Assembly (NCBI RefSeq): GCF_904849725.1
Contig: NC_058519.1
Location: 183,323,703 to 183,387,702, forward strand
Length of the DNA stretch: 64,000 bases
From: Hordeum vulgare subsp. vulgare
Lineage: Eukaryota; Streptophyta; Magnoliopsida; Poales; Poaceae
Direction: 5' to 3'
The notes beneath the pieces were generated by a model that saw nothing but the letters and a program-made list of their open reading frames with translations, did no database searches and had not been told where the DNA came from. The first letter of the stretch is position 1. Each line of letters starts with the position of its first letter. Both the position numbers and the translations under genes were made by a program. Below, one piece after another: positions 36,494 through 47,527 of the stretch.

Positions 36494-36587
36494 TTCCTCA
36501 CCTTTAAAATTTTCATTTCATCAAATCTGAGAACGCATATGACCTCTCCGAATTCCTCACAACTATACACTGTTCACAGGTACAAAA

Positions 36588-39500
36588 ATGTTAGCCGATG
36601 AAACTCTAGGTTCTCATCAACTTAACTCATTTGCAGCGTTTCTTGAAGAAAATCTGCAAGTTTCATCAGAATCCTCAAGAGTTCAATTTCCTCAGCAAAA
36701 GCCTCAGCTGAAGAAAATGGAAGATGATAGAAAGCAAAAGGGTGGCAAGAAGCTCGAGCAGAACACTGTCATTGATATCCCTGAGGATATATACTTGGAA
36801 CACTGCACGCCTGATGAGCAAGAGACTATGCCCAAGAGGAAGATAACGCTTCAAAAGATAGAATGCCGGTGGGCTAAGGAGTGGAATGAATACAGATTCG
36901 TCACTCCCAAGTACGCGAAGAAATTCGCTCTAAAGCCTCCTGGCAAACGGCCTCCTCTTGAAGATTATCAGGATGCATACCCCTCAAGCCTCAAGACAAT
37001 TGATGACTATCCTGAAGAAAGTCTAAACATTTGTCAAAGCTTCAGAAGCAAGCAGAAGCCGTTGTGAGTAAATTCAATGAAAAATTTGTTGTTGCTGCAA
37101 CTGCCGCCACCTCCTCTGCAGCTGAAACTTCTGGTACGGCCATTCCTCAAATGAAGTTTGTGCCACCGAAACCAAAGGCTTCAAAGCCTCAGGAGAAAAT
37201 GCCTCAGAAAGCTGCACCAGCATCCGCACCAAAACCCTCAGCGCCACCAAAGGCTTCAAAGCTTGAACAGAAGCAGATTGTAAAGCAACTGCCTACTGTC
37301 TCCAGCTCCTTAGTTCCGTCTGCAACAAGCTCCGAGGCAAAGTCTTCACCTACTGCAATGAAGACTAAGGTGACTGCTGGGAGAGGAACCAGACCAAGCC
37401 CTAGCAAAATCATCAAAGTCCCTTCTACATCAGAAGGTAGTGATGAATATGATGATGAGACTCTGCAAGCCATCATCAGAAACAAGCAGGAGAGGGTAGC
37501 ACAAGCTTAAGGCAGCGCCATTCCTCTGGCCATGGACCCAAAAGTCCTCCTGGATTACATCAACATATGGTATGAGAACCCCAACACTCCTATTGATGAC
37601 TTGGAGATTCCCCCAGGCATCAGCCACATGGTGGCCACATTCATCAACGAGGCCAAGTGGAAGGAGACGCAAGCCAAACAAGCTAAGGTTGCGAAGCTCA
37701 AAAAGGAGAAATTCCTCAGACAAAATCTCCTCAACCTGACGCGTGATGCACTTGTGTCCACTCAGGCAGAATTGAAGACTTTGACTGACAACTACACTAA
37801 GCTCTCTGATCGTCAAAGTCTCAAGAACAATTTCATCAAACTTGCTACTAATGCAGTTGATGATTACAACAAGAAGGCTGCCCCTCCAGCAACAACACCG
37901 CAGCCTCAGATTGAGGAACCAGCTGATGAAACTACTCATGCTGAGGAAATCCCTCAAGAAAGTCGTGCTGATGAACCGACTATTGAGGAAATTACAAAGG
38001 ACACTCCAGCTGATGAGTCTGCTACAGCTGATGAAACTGTTCCAGTTGGTGCTTCTAAGCCAGCTGATGACTCTGCTCCAGCTGAAGAAACTGCTTCACC
38101 TAAGGAAACGCCTTCACCAAAAGCTTCAAAGGTGAAGAAAATGACTCCGTCTGCATCAGACGTGAAGAAGACCAGAGCTGCTGAAAAGGAAGCTAAGAAG
38201 AGAAAAGCTTCCTCAGCAGAAGAATCAACAGAGGCCAAGCGCCTCAAATCACTTGATAAAAATGCACCTCTAGATCCTGTGCCTCTCTAAGTTGCTCCAT
38301 TTTATGAGATGACTATATTCGAAAGAGAAGACAAGGAGCACTTGACTGATGAGGAAATGAAGAATGCTGCATCACACTAATGAGGAAATTCAGATTGATG
38401 ACAGTCCTTAGACCTCCATTCCTTCTGAAGAAACTGCTCAAGGATCAGCTGAACCAGCTGATGAATCTGGCTCCTCCACCAAGAAAAATCCTCAAGCTGA
38501 GGAAAAACAAAGCGAAAACCCTCAGCCTGACGAAATTCAAAATCCTGAGAAAAATCCTCAACCTAAGGCTCACGATGAAGCAATTCCTCCTCCTGATCAA
38601 AATCCTCAACCTGAGGCTCAAGATGAGCCAATTCCTCCTCCGGAGCAAAATCATCAACCAGAGGCTCCCGTTGATGACATTCCTTAGCCAGAGCAAGCTC
38701 CTCAGCTTGAAGCACAAGCAGATGAAATTCCTCATCCTGAGGAACATGCTGAGGAAAATGCACCAAATCCAGAGAATGCTCTTGTCGTCATCAATCCAGA
38801 AACTGCGATGATTGTCTCTCCTCAAGGGAAGAAGCAAAACCTTCAGTCGATGCAGCGTCAGCCGTTCTCCAAGCGGCCAAAGTTTCAAAAAGAATCCTTC
38901 TTTGAAGAACGCATGTACTTCATCGGAGAAAATCCCTATGACAAGACTCGCATCAGGCATCTGAAGTTTTGGACCAGGACACAACTCAACTACTATGCAT
39001 CTGTGCTGTGTGGAAGAAACAAGATTTTCCAGCATAGGCATATTCCTCATGTTGAGCTTGAAGAAATTCCATGATTTGCTCCAGTCCTCAACGTTCTTCA
39101 TGAAGCAGGACTGCTCCCCATGTGCTCTGATATCTGCGATTGGAACAACGACATTGTTCTTCAATTCTATGCAACTCTGCACATCTCTGGAGATCCAACA
39201 GACATCAACACTTGGGTGCTGGATTGGATGACACAGCACACACACTTCAAGGCTCCTGCCAATGAGCTGCTGCGAGAACTTCCTGTGTCAATTCCCTCAG
39301 AGAAGGCGGTAAAGTTGTATGATGAACGAGAGCTGCCAAACTAGCTGATGGAAGTCCTCATGAAGCCTTTGGCCAAGGGGCAACCAGCAAGAACAACCTT
39401 CCTGGTCCATGAGCTGAAGTACGAACCCACGACGGTTTACAGAATCCTCTGCAGCGTTCTTCCGCCTATCAAGGGTCATGATGATGAAGAAGATGTCGTA

Positions 39501-40273
39501 GGCATCATGAAGAATATCCTCTTCAAGATCATCCATGGCATTCCCATCAACATCCATGATTTCTTCTTGAGGACTCCGGCAGAAAATGCTATGTCACCTT
39601 TTGATCTGAAGATTTACGCTCCATGGATCACGAGATTCATCAGACGCAGGTCAGGCATCAACTATCAAGCTGATTTCAACAATTATCAACGTTATATGCC
39701 CCCCTGGGGGTCAACAAGAAGACTTTCGAGCCTGTTGAAGGAAAAGGCAAGTCTATTATTGATGAAGTCAGTCGGCCCCTTGATGGCCAGTTCCGAGAGC
39801 CAGATGCATATTCCTCACGGGATGACACTGAAACCCATCCTCCAAGTCATGTTGCTCCAAGGGTGATGAATACCAGAGAGCTTCTTCTAAGTCTTCACCA
39901 AAAGTTTGATCGTAAACACAAGTGGGTCAAACGCCAGTTCGGCACCATTGTGAAAACCCTCAATGAAACGCAGAATGTTGTGAAGTTTAACCATCATTAT
40001 CTTCATGAGGTTTTTCATCGCACCTGGGCCACACTGGCTCATTTGAAGACTCCAGCAGAACTTGAAGAATTGGAGTTTGCATAGGACTTCGACTGGTCGT
40101 GGCCACCAAAGAAGAAATTCAGGCCAATTCCAGTTCCACACCTTGAGGACAGTTTGTTTTCTTCATTCCGCACTGCTGAATCAGATGAAGACCAACAAGA
40201 TACTGCCACAGGTCCAAGGAGGAAGTCGGCTCCCAAGAATCCTCACGCGTCTTCCTCAACTGCCAAGAAGTGA
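36588..40273 (+). pseudogene. S third ORF, Sirevirus env-like position (broken)
   Basis: Starts MLADETLGSH at 36588, 8 bases after a splice-acceptor-like GTTCACAG. The sequence runs through several frames: a basic N-terminal part; an Ala/Pro/Lys-rich part; a coiled-coil-like block (about 37660-37890) with runs of ADE/AEE repeats; an acidic Pro/Gln part with a repeated PQPEAQDE-like unit (about 38500-38760); then a globular part with RNKIFQHRHIPHVELEEIP, ILHISGD-like and GIMKNILFKIIHGIP segments. Stops include 37508-37510, 38288-38290, 39072-39074 and 39342-39344; a frame change occurs near 37030. It lies between pol and the 3' LTR, the place of the env-like gene in Sireviruses. I see no signal peptide or membrane segment, so an envelope role is not supported by sequence. 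Function unknown. Confidence 0.7.
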
Positions 40274-40801
40274 AAGTCTTCACGGACGTTAGTCCTCAGT
40301 TTGTCCCTTTTTGTCACTTGATGACAAAGGGGGAGAAATCTGAGAGTTAGTCTTCACGCGGGATATATTTTGGGGGCTTATAAACTTTATTTAAGTTACA
40401 AACTCTTGGCTCTTCTGAAGTGTTTTATGTAATGAGTTGTAACTTAAGCCCGATGGTACTCTCACACTTTTGAACGTTTTTCTTCGCATGCTTATTCCTC
40501 AAAATTTTAATGCATGCATGCTGGAATTCGTCAGATAGCATTTCTCATCATGCATCCTCAATTTCTTCATACTATATGTCGTATGTATGCATGATTTAAA
40601 AGACTCAGGGGGAGATCTCCATGATATAAATCATCAATGTGCATTTGCTGTGAAAAGCAAAATCCTCAAGATATGCACATCTTCACGGGGAGTATCTCTG
40701 AATCTTGATTTCAAATTCCTCAAATGAGTATTTACACTTCATATTTTTATCCCTGTTGAAGACTTAACCTAATTGTCATCAACCACCAAAAAGGGGGAGA
40801 T
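40274..40801 (+). repeat. S multi-PPT region before LTR B
   Basis: Purine runs AAAGGGGGAGAAAT (about 40326), AGGGGGAGATCT (about 40611), CACGGGGAGTAT (about 40684) and AAAAAGGGGGAGATT at the LTR edge. Same order as in 18386-18958. Confidence 0.8.
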
Positions 40802-42218
40802 TGTAAGTGCATCTAGTGCCCCTTAGTGATTTTGGTGGTTTGAAGACTTATAGGTTAAGTATCTAATGTGTTCATGAGTGTACACAGGATCTATAAGTCG
40901 CTGAGGAGTTTGAAATATTCGATGAATATCGACCCCTAAAAATGTATATCTTCGGCTGAAGAAAATTGGTCTGAAGCAGAAGAACTGAATCGCGAAGAAA
41001 TTGCGATGAAATTGATATTCCTCATGAAGAGATTTAAGATGAGGAATTCGGTGTGTCCTGAAGAAAAACAAGCTGAAGATTATGAAGCATGAAGATTTAT
41101 TCTGTCTGTTTTATTTTCTTCACTTTTGAGTCACAGGAACACCGTAATGTTAAAGGGGGTCAAAGTAACACGTCGGAATGAATTTCCTCATGATGCTCAA
41201 CCCAAGCCTAATCCTACCGAAAAGCCTCAAGTGAGGAATATGAGAGACATGAGGACTCTCACAGTTGACCGTCCCGACCGTTAATGCAAGTCGCGCCACA
41301 TCATTGGTCTTAACCACACCAACGGTCATATTATTTAAGGGCATTAATGTCAAATCATGTTGGAATGCTCCCAGGCTATAAATAGTCACCCCCACAACCA
41401 TTAGCTGGTGGCTGCTCCATTAGAAACTGACACTTGTCATAAGAGCAACCAAAATTCCTCAGAGTCTTCGAGAGTAATTCATCAGTGAGGAAATACCCCA
41501 AACACCAAACCACAAACCGGAAATCAAGTGATTGAGCATCACTGACGAAGTTGTTCCTGTGTGGGACTGAAGCCTTTTACCTTTGAGGATTGTGCATCCT
41601 CCAGACGGTTAGGCGTCATGGTCTAGAGGAATCCAGCAGTGAATTGTGGATCGCCAGGTGACCAAGTTTGTGAGGGTTTGGAAGTCTGCCCTGAAGACTT
41701 ACCACGAGTGTTGGGCGAGGACTTTATGTTCTTAGCCCAAGGAGAATACGGTAGGGACTGTGTGTCCCGGGACTGTGTGTCCTTTGTTTTCAATACCAAG
41801 CCGCTCCAAACCAGATGTACAACTGTCATAGCAGTTGAAACTGGGTCATCAACCACTGTCTTCACTGTGAAATGGGTTCTATTTCTTCAACTCTTTACAT
41901 TCCTCAGATTGTGTGTTGATGATTTTCACTGTGACTGTTTGAAGAATTTGTTGAAGACTTTCTCTGAAATTCCTCAACCCCAAATTCTTCACGCGAGTTA
42001 ATCCTCATCTGTTTTCTCCGTGCAGGCAAAGTGTGCAAACTGTTTTTCATATTCTTCACTCTGAAAAACAGCTATAGTGATACTTTGCACTCCTGATCCT
42101 TGCTGTTTCCATTGCAAGTTAGTCATCAATCAGGAATTTCCTCAAAAGGAATTTCCTCAGTTATGAAATTCTAAAAATCTCCTATTCACCCCCCTCTAGT
42201 CGATATAACGCACTTTCA
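40802..42218 (+). repeat. S LTR B
   Basis: 1417 bp, TGTAAGTGCATC to CGCACTTTCA, with the full 3' terminus. TATA box CTATAAATAG at 41376-41385. It separates two internal domains, so it serves as the 3' LTR of one unit and the 5' LTR of the next. Confidence 0.9.
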
Positions 42219-42220
42219 AT

Positions 42221-42232
42221 TGGTATCAGAGC
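42221..42232 (+). other. S primer-binding site (tRNA-Met), copy B
   Basis: TGGTATCAGAGC two bases after LTR B. Confidence 0.9.
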
Positions 42233-42285
42233 AAGGTACTCCCTTGTTCTGGGTGATTTTGGTTTAACCACCTGGAGTTTTAGTT

Positions 42286-43908
42286 ATGTCGACTGCGGCC
42301 ATGATCAAGGTTACTGCAGCATGTCCTACTTTCGAAGGAAAGGACTTTCCCTTCTGGAAGACCAAGATGCAGATGCATCTACAAGCTATTGACAACGATC
42401 TCTGCTATATTGTGGAACATGGCGTCCCTATCGTCACTGCTACTGTCTCTGCCGCTGATGTGAACAAATTCAAGCAACTTGATTCTCAAGCGAAAAATAT
42501 CGTCTTTGGCCATCTGAGCAAGGGCCAGTATGGCAGAGTAAGTGCTTTGGGCTCAGCAAAACTTATCTGGGAAAGGCTATCCAAAGTTAATGAAGGAGTA
42601 TCAACCCAGCGTGATTCTCGTGTTGATGTTCGTCGCAATCTCTTCAATCGCTTCAAGAGGCTTTACAATGAAAGCTGCCAAGATACCTTTGATTGCCTCA
42701 CTGACATTATCAAATGAACTGCAAGCACTGGGAGCTCGAGACATTACTGATCACGAAGTTGTGAAGAAACTGCTAAGATCTTTGGATTCTTCATTTGATA
42801 CTTTAGTTCTGATGATTCAAGAAAGACCTGACTACAAGATGCTTGATCCAGCTGATATACTCGAAAGACTCAATACTCATGAATTCCAACAAGAAGAAAA
42901 GAGAGATCTTTACGGACCAAGCTATTCTAGACCACGTGCACTGAAGGCTAAAGCAATTTCCTCATCTGAAGAAGAAGACTCGGATGGTAGCATTGGTGAT
43001 CCTGAAGAATTTGGATAGGAGCTTGCAATGCTCGTGAGGAAATTCCAGAGGTTTACACGACGTGGCCAGTTTGGTAAATCTTCAAAAAGAGATATGAGGA
43101 AATCAGAATCTGCATCTGAGGATTACAAGAAAAGAACCTGTCACAAATGCAATAAATCAGGTCACTACATTGTTGATTGTCCTCGTTGGGGAAAGGAATC
43201 AAAGAAGAAGAAATACAAGGATGAAAGTTCTGAGGACTCGAAGAAAAAGAAGAAATCTTCAAAATCCTCATCTTCAAAGTCCTCATCGCACAAGAAGACT
43301 AGTTTCAGAAAGGCTCGGGCACTTATTGGCAAGGAAAGGGATTCCGAGGCAGAATCCGAGGAATATGATGAAGAGGAGGGTTATGATGAAGACTCAGAAT
43401 CCAGACAGGCTAGCCTTGCACTTGCAACCACATTCGTCAGCAAGTCAATCTTCAACCTTGAAGAAAATGATAACACCATCCACTCTGATGACTATACTGA
43501 TGACTTCACTCCAACCTATTGCTTCATGGCAAAAGGTTCAAAGGTACCAAATGATGCTTCCTCCTCTGATTCAAGTGACTGTGAACCTGATGATTATAAA
43601 AAAACCATTTACAGTAAACTTGCTATCATTGCCACTAAACAACAAACTGCCCTGGAAAAGCTTCAGAAACTGCAAGATAGAAGTGATGATCTGTTGAATG
43701 ATGAGATGAATCTTACCCAAATCCTCACTGAAGATATGAAAAGTCTTCAGTCCAGATTTGATAATCTTCAAGATCGTCATGTTACACTCCTCGCTGATCA
43801 TGAGAAACTTTCCTATGAATTTCTTCAAAGGAAGCTTGATCATGAGAAGTTGAGGATTTCTCATGATGATCTTCATATGGAAAATGATTCATTACTACCT
43901 CAACAGAC
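42286..43908 (+). pseudogene. S second gag copy (truncated)
   Basis: Starts MSTAAMIKVTAACPTFEGKD and parallels 20421-22000. One extra base near 42707 shifts the frame. TAG at 43016-43018 is the same stop as in copy 1. After it, the frame from 43028 is open for 293 codons or so: CCHC knuckle CHKCNKSGHYIVDC, Lys/Ser run, acidic part, coiled coil. At about 43908 the gag ends abruptly and joins LTR sequence. It keeps the short GKSSKRDMRKSESA segment that copy 1 lacks. Confidence 0.85.
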
Positions 43909-44195
43909 CACTGTTCGAAGAATTTGCTGAAGACTGTCTCTGAAATTCCTCAACTCCAAATTCTTCATGCGAGTTAATCCTCATCTGTTTTCTCCGTGCC
44001 TGCATACTGTGCAAATTGTTTTTCATATTCTTCACTCTGAAAAACTGTTGTAGTGATACTTTGCACTCCCGATCCTTGTTGTTTCCCCTGCAAGTTAGTC
44101 ATGAGTGAGGAATTTCCTCAAAAGGAATTTCCTCAGTTATGAAATTCTGAAAATCTCCTACTCACCCCCTTTCTAGTCGATATAACGCACTTTCA
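43909..44195 (+). repeat. S LTR C, 3' fragment
   Basis: The last 287 bases of the S LTR, ending CGCACTTTCA. The left edge is a join between gag and LTR at a short similarity (CAGTGTTT-like in gag, CACTGTTT in LTR), which suggests illegitimate recombination. At the right, G1 LTR sequence resumes at 44196. Confidence 0.85.
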
Positions 44196-45620
44196 CATTT
44201 TTATAATAATTCCAGAATAAGTGTAAAACTTTGGAAATTCATAGAAAATTAAATATAGCTCCAAATTTGACAAATAATATATGCAAATTGATCAGAAAAA
44301 TTCAATGAACACAATGGTGCTATTTTCATGCACGACAAACAAAGTTATGAAACAACATCAGGTCAAATCAATTAAAGGAATTTAATAAATGTCTCATTTT
44401 AAATAGTATTTGAATTTGAATTCAGATCAGGATCAACCCAAAGGTTTGATAGCCACACTAGCTCATGCTACATTTGATTTCATGCCATGATCATGCATCA
44501 TATTGTTTCATATGAATGTTATTGATTGTTGCTATTGTTTAGGTAGGCTCTGCCCTTCCAGATACGTCTGAATATCCGACTGACGGATTTAGTCCTTCCG
44601 CTGAACAACAAGGCAAGCACCCCTTTTGATCATCCCGATATAATCCCATGTTCTTGCTCCTGCTCCCACTTATTGCATTAGGACAAAATATTTCAAATGC
44701 TTTACTTCGGTAGCTGAACCTATTCCTTTGCATGACCTATCATTGTCAAAGTAAATAGCCAAACCTTGCAACCTAGCATACCTGATAGTTGCTTGAGCTA
44801 TGATGTGTCTTATCCTGCTATGCTTGCTATGCCTAGAGTTGTGTCAGGTCTGTTTCATCTGGGTGATGAATAGTAATGGATGAATGTGTATTAGTGACAA
44901 AGAATAAGTGTGGAACCTGATTTGGTAAAGCTACCGATGAAAGGCTATGTAGGAGTACATGGCGGGTTGTTTCATTGGAACCGTCCTTAGGAATTGAGTT
45001 CCGTGTATGTAATCCAATACTAGTTACTACCACATGTTGGGCCGTGAAATATGCCCCCGCTCGACTTATTAATCGTCTTGTACTCGGTCTAGGAGTTGCA
45101 AGTAGTTTCTGGTGTTTATAGTCATGTTGGAGGCCATGCATAGTGCTGACCTTCGAGGTGGGCTATGATGCGGTAGGCAGTGGCACGGTATACCAAGTGG
45201 CACCCGGATGGTGGGCTTGGTAACCCTGTGCACATCGTTTGGGGCCGTGGCGGAAACCTCGTCCGGACTTCCGTGCGGGTTCACTTTCAAATAGGCATTA
45301 AACCTGGAATAGGTATTAGCGTGGTTAACGGTTGTGGCCGACTCCCTCGCTCGGCTTCCGCTTGAAGGTTGCCGAGGTGCATGACGTGCACATGGCGATA
45401 AGTGGCGAGAGCGTGTGTGAATAAGTACACCCCTGCAGGGTTATGATCTCTTTGAATAGTCGCGTTCGCGGATATGGACTACTTGGGGACATATGTTGTT
45501 CATAGATAACTTTAATGGCTACTCATAAAAATATCAAGATAAGTGTGAGTATCATGAATGGCATTTCCATAGGGAGACGAAAAGGAATCCATGATAGTGT
45601 ATTGTTGTGGTGGTAGTGGA
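44196..45620 (+). repeat. G1 3' LTR, piece 2
   Basis: Co-linear with 1953-3376 of the 5' LTR. The last 5 bases, gtgga, are the left copy of the E4 duplication. No gene seen. Confidence 0.9.
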
Positions 45621-47294
45621 TGATACGTCTCAAACGTATCTATAATTTTTGATGGTTTCACGCTGTTATATTTCCTTCTTTGTATGTTTTATGTATCTTT
45701 TTATATCTTTTTTGGGGGACTAACTTATTGATTCAGTGCCAAGTGCCAGTTCCTGTTTTTCCGTGTTTTTGACTCTTTTCAGATCTGATTTTGGAACAGA
45801 GTCCAAACTGAATAAAATCCCCGAAATGATTTTTTCCCGAACGAAAGAAGACCAGGGAGCCTTTGGGCCAAGCCAGGTGGGCCCCAGGGAGCCCAAAAGC
45901 TTGCACCACGCCACCAGGGGGGAGGCGGCGGTGGGCAAGCTTGTGGCTTCCCTGGCCAGCCCCTGACCTAGGTCTTGCGCCTATATATTCCCAAATATTC
46001 CGTAAAAAATCAGGGGAGCCTCGAAAATACTTTTCCGCCGCCGCAAGCTTCCGTTTCTGCGAGATCTCATCTGGAGACCCTTCCCGACGCCCTGTCGGAG
46101 GGGGCTTTGGAGGTGGAGGGCTTCTTCATCATCACCATCGCCCCTCCAATGACTCGTGAGTGGTTCACTTCAGACCTACGGGTCCGTAGTTAGTAGCTAG
46201 ATGGCTTTTCTCTCTCTCTTGGATCTTCAATACAAAGTTCTCCATGATCTTCATGGAGATCTATCCGATGTAATCTTCTTTGGCGGTGTGTTTGTCGAGA
46301 TCTGATGAATTGTGGACTTGTGATCAGATTATCTATCATATATATTTGAGTCTTTGATGATTTCTTATATACATGATTTGATATCCTTGTAAGTCTCTCC
46401 GAGTCTTGGGTTTTGTTTGGCCAACTAGATCTATGATTCTTGCAATGGGAGAAGTGCTTGGTTTTGGGTTCTGCCATGTGGTGACCTTTCCCAGTGACAG
46501 TAGGGGCAGCAAGGCACACATCAAGCAGTTGCCATCAAGGGTAAAAATATGGGGTTTTTATCATTGGTTTGAGATTATCCCTCTACATAATGTCATCTTG
46601 CTTAAGGCGTTACTCTGTTCTTATGGACTTAATACACTAGATGCATGCTGGATAGCGTCGACGTGTGGAGTAATAGTAGTAGATGCAGAAAGTATCGGTC
46701 TACTTGTTTTGGACGTGATGCCTATAGTAATAATCATTGCATAGATACCGTCACGACTCTGCACAGTTCTATCAATTGCTCGACAGTAATTTGTTCACCC
46801 ACCGTCTACTTGCTTTCATGAGAGAAGCCACTAGTAAACACTATGGCCCCCAGGTCTATTCACATCCATTGTTTACAACTCCGCTTTTACTTTGCTTTGT
46901 TACTTTGTTACTTTCAGTGCTCACTTGGCAAACAATCTATAAGGGATTGACAACCCCTTCATAGCGTTGGGTGCAAGCTTTTGTGTTTGTGCAGGATCTT
47001 GAGATACTCTTCTGCCGGATTTATACCTTGGTTCTCAAACTGAGGGAAATACTTACCACCGCTATGCTACATCACCCTTTCCGCTTCGAGGGAACACCAA
47101 CGCAAGGCTCCAAGGCCACGGGGGAAATCCTTTGCATACTTGCCTAGGAAGTCCCTTAAGGCGTAGCCGCAGCAGAAAGATCAAGCCAAGCATTCTCCCG
47201 TCGACGTGCCTATTTCTAGCGCCATTGCTAGTGATACCCAGCAAACGTCAGAAGTATTTCTGGCACCGTTGGTAGGTATTTTGGTGCAGTAGCA
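45621..47294 (+). repeat. E4 5' LTR
   Basis: 1674 bp, TATA-like CCTATATATT at about 45980. Its last 80 or so bases contain two extra primer-site-like copies (47217-47234 and 47261-47276) that the shorter E2 LTR lacks. Confidence 0.9.
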
Positions 47295-47322
47295 GAAGTA
47301 TTTCTAGCGCCGTTGCTGGGGA
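47217..47322 (+). repeat. Three primer-binding-site-like repeats at the E4 LTR edge
   Basis: TAGCGCCATTGCTAGTGA (47217), TGGCACCGTTGGTAGG (47261) and the working site TAGCGCCGTTGCTGGGGA (47305-47322). Each follows TATTTC. The first two are inside the LTR and recur in the 3' LTR at 53862 and 53906. All resemble the tRNA-Asp complement. Confidence 0.75.
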
Positions 47323-47527
47323 GGAGAAATCAAGATATATCCAAGTAGGTCTCACAAATCTTCTCTTGCATTTACTTTTGTTGCCAGTTGCCTCTCGTTT
47401 TCCTCTCCCCCACTTCACATTTGCCGTTTTCCTTCGCCTTTCTCTTTCGCCGTTTTCTCTTGCCCTTGTCGTTTTCCTTTGCCGGTTTCTTGCTTGCTTG
47501 TGTGCTTGTTTGTTTGTTGAAGACATC

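Larger units (their letters stand above)
18386..44195 (+). mobile_element. S: Sirevirus-like copia tandem array
   Basis: Order of parts: 3' end of an internal domain (18386-18958), full LTR A (18959-20353), full internal domain with gag-pol and env-like ORF (20354-40801, holding B1), full LTR B (40802-42218), 5' end of another internal domain with gag (42219-43908), 3' end of LTR C (43909-44195). So parts of three internal domains and three LTRs are present. At 44196 the G1 LTR resumes. The left G1 boundary is a deletion with filler, so no target duplication is left. The shared TAG at 21150 and 43016 shows that the two gag copies have a common origin. Confidence 0.88.

Noticed and set aside
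38380..38811. 143-codon plus-strand open frame rich in Leu/Lys/Met
   Set aside because: Out-of-frame reading of the Pro/Gln/Glu repeat of the S third ORF.
38445..39245. 266-codon minus-strand open frame
   Set aside because: It lies opposite the low-complexity and globular part of the S third ORF. Its Leu/Arg-rich composition is what antisense of Glu/Gln/Pro codons gives.
47217..47234. tRNA-like sequence
   Set aside because: Only the primer-site complement is present; there are no tRNA arms.
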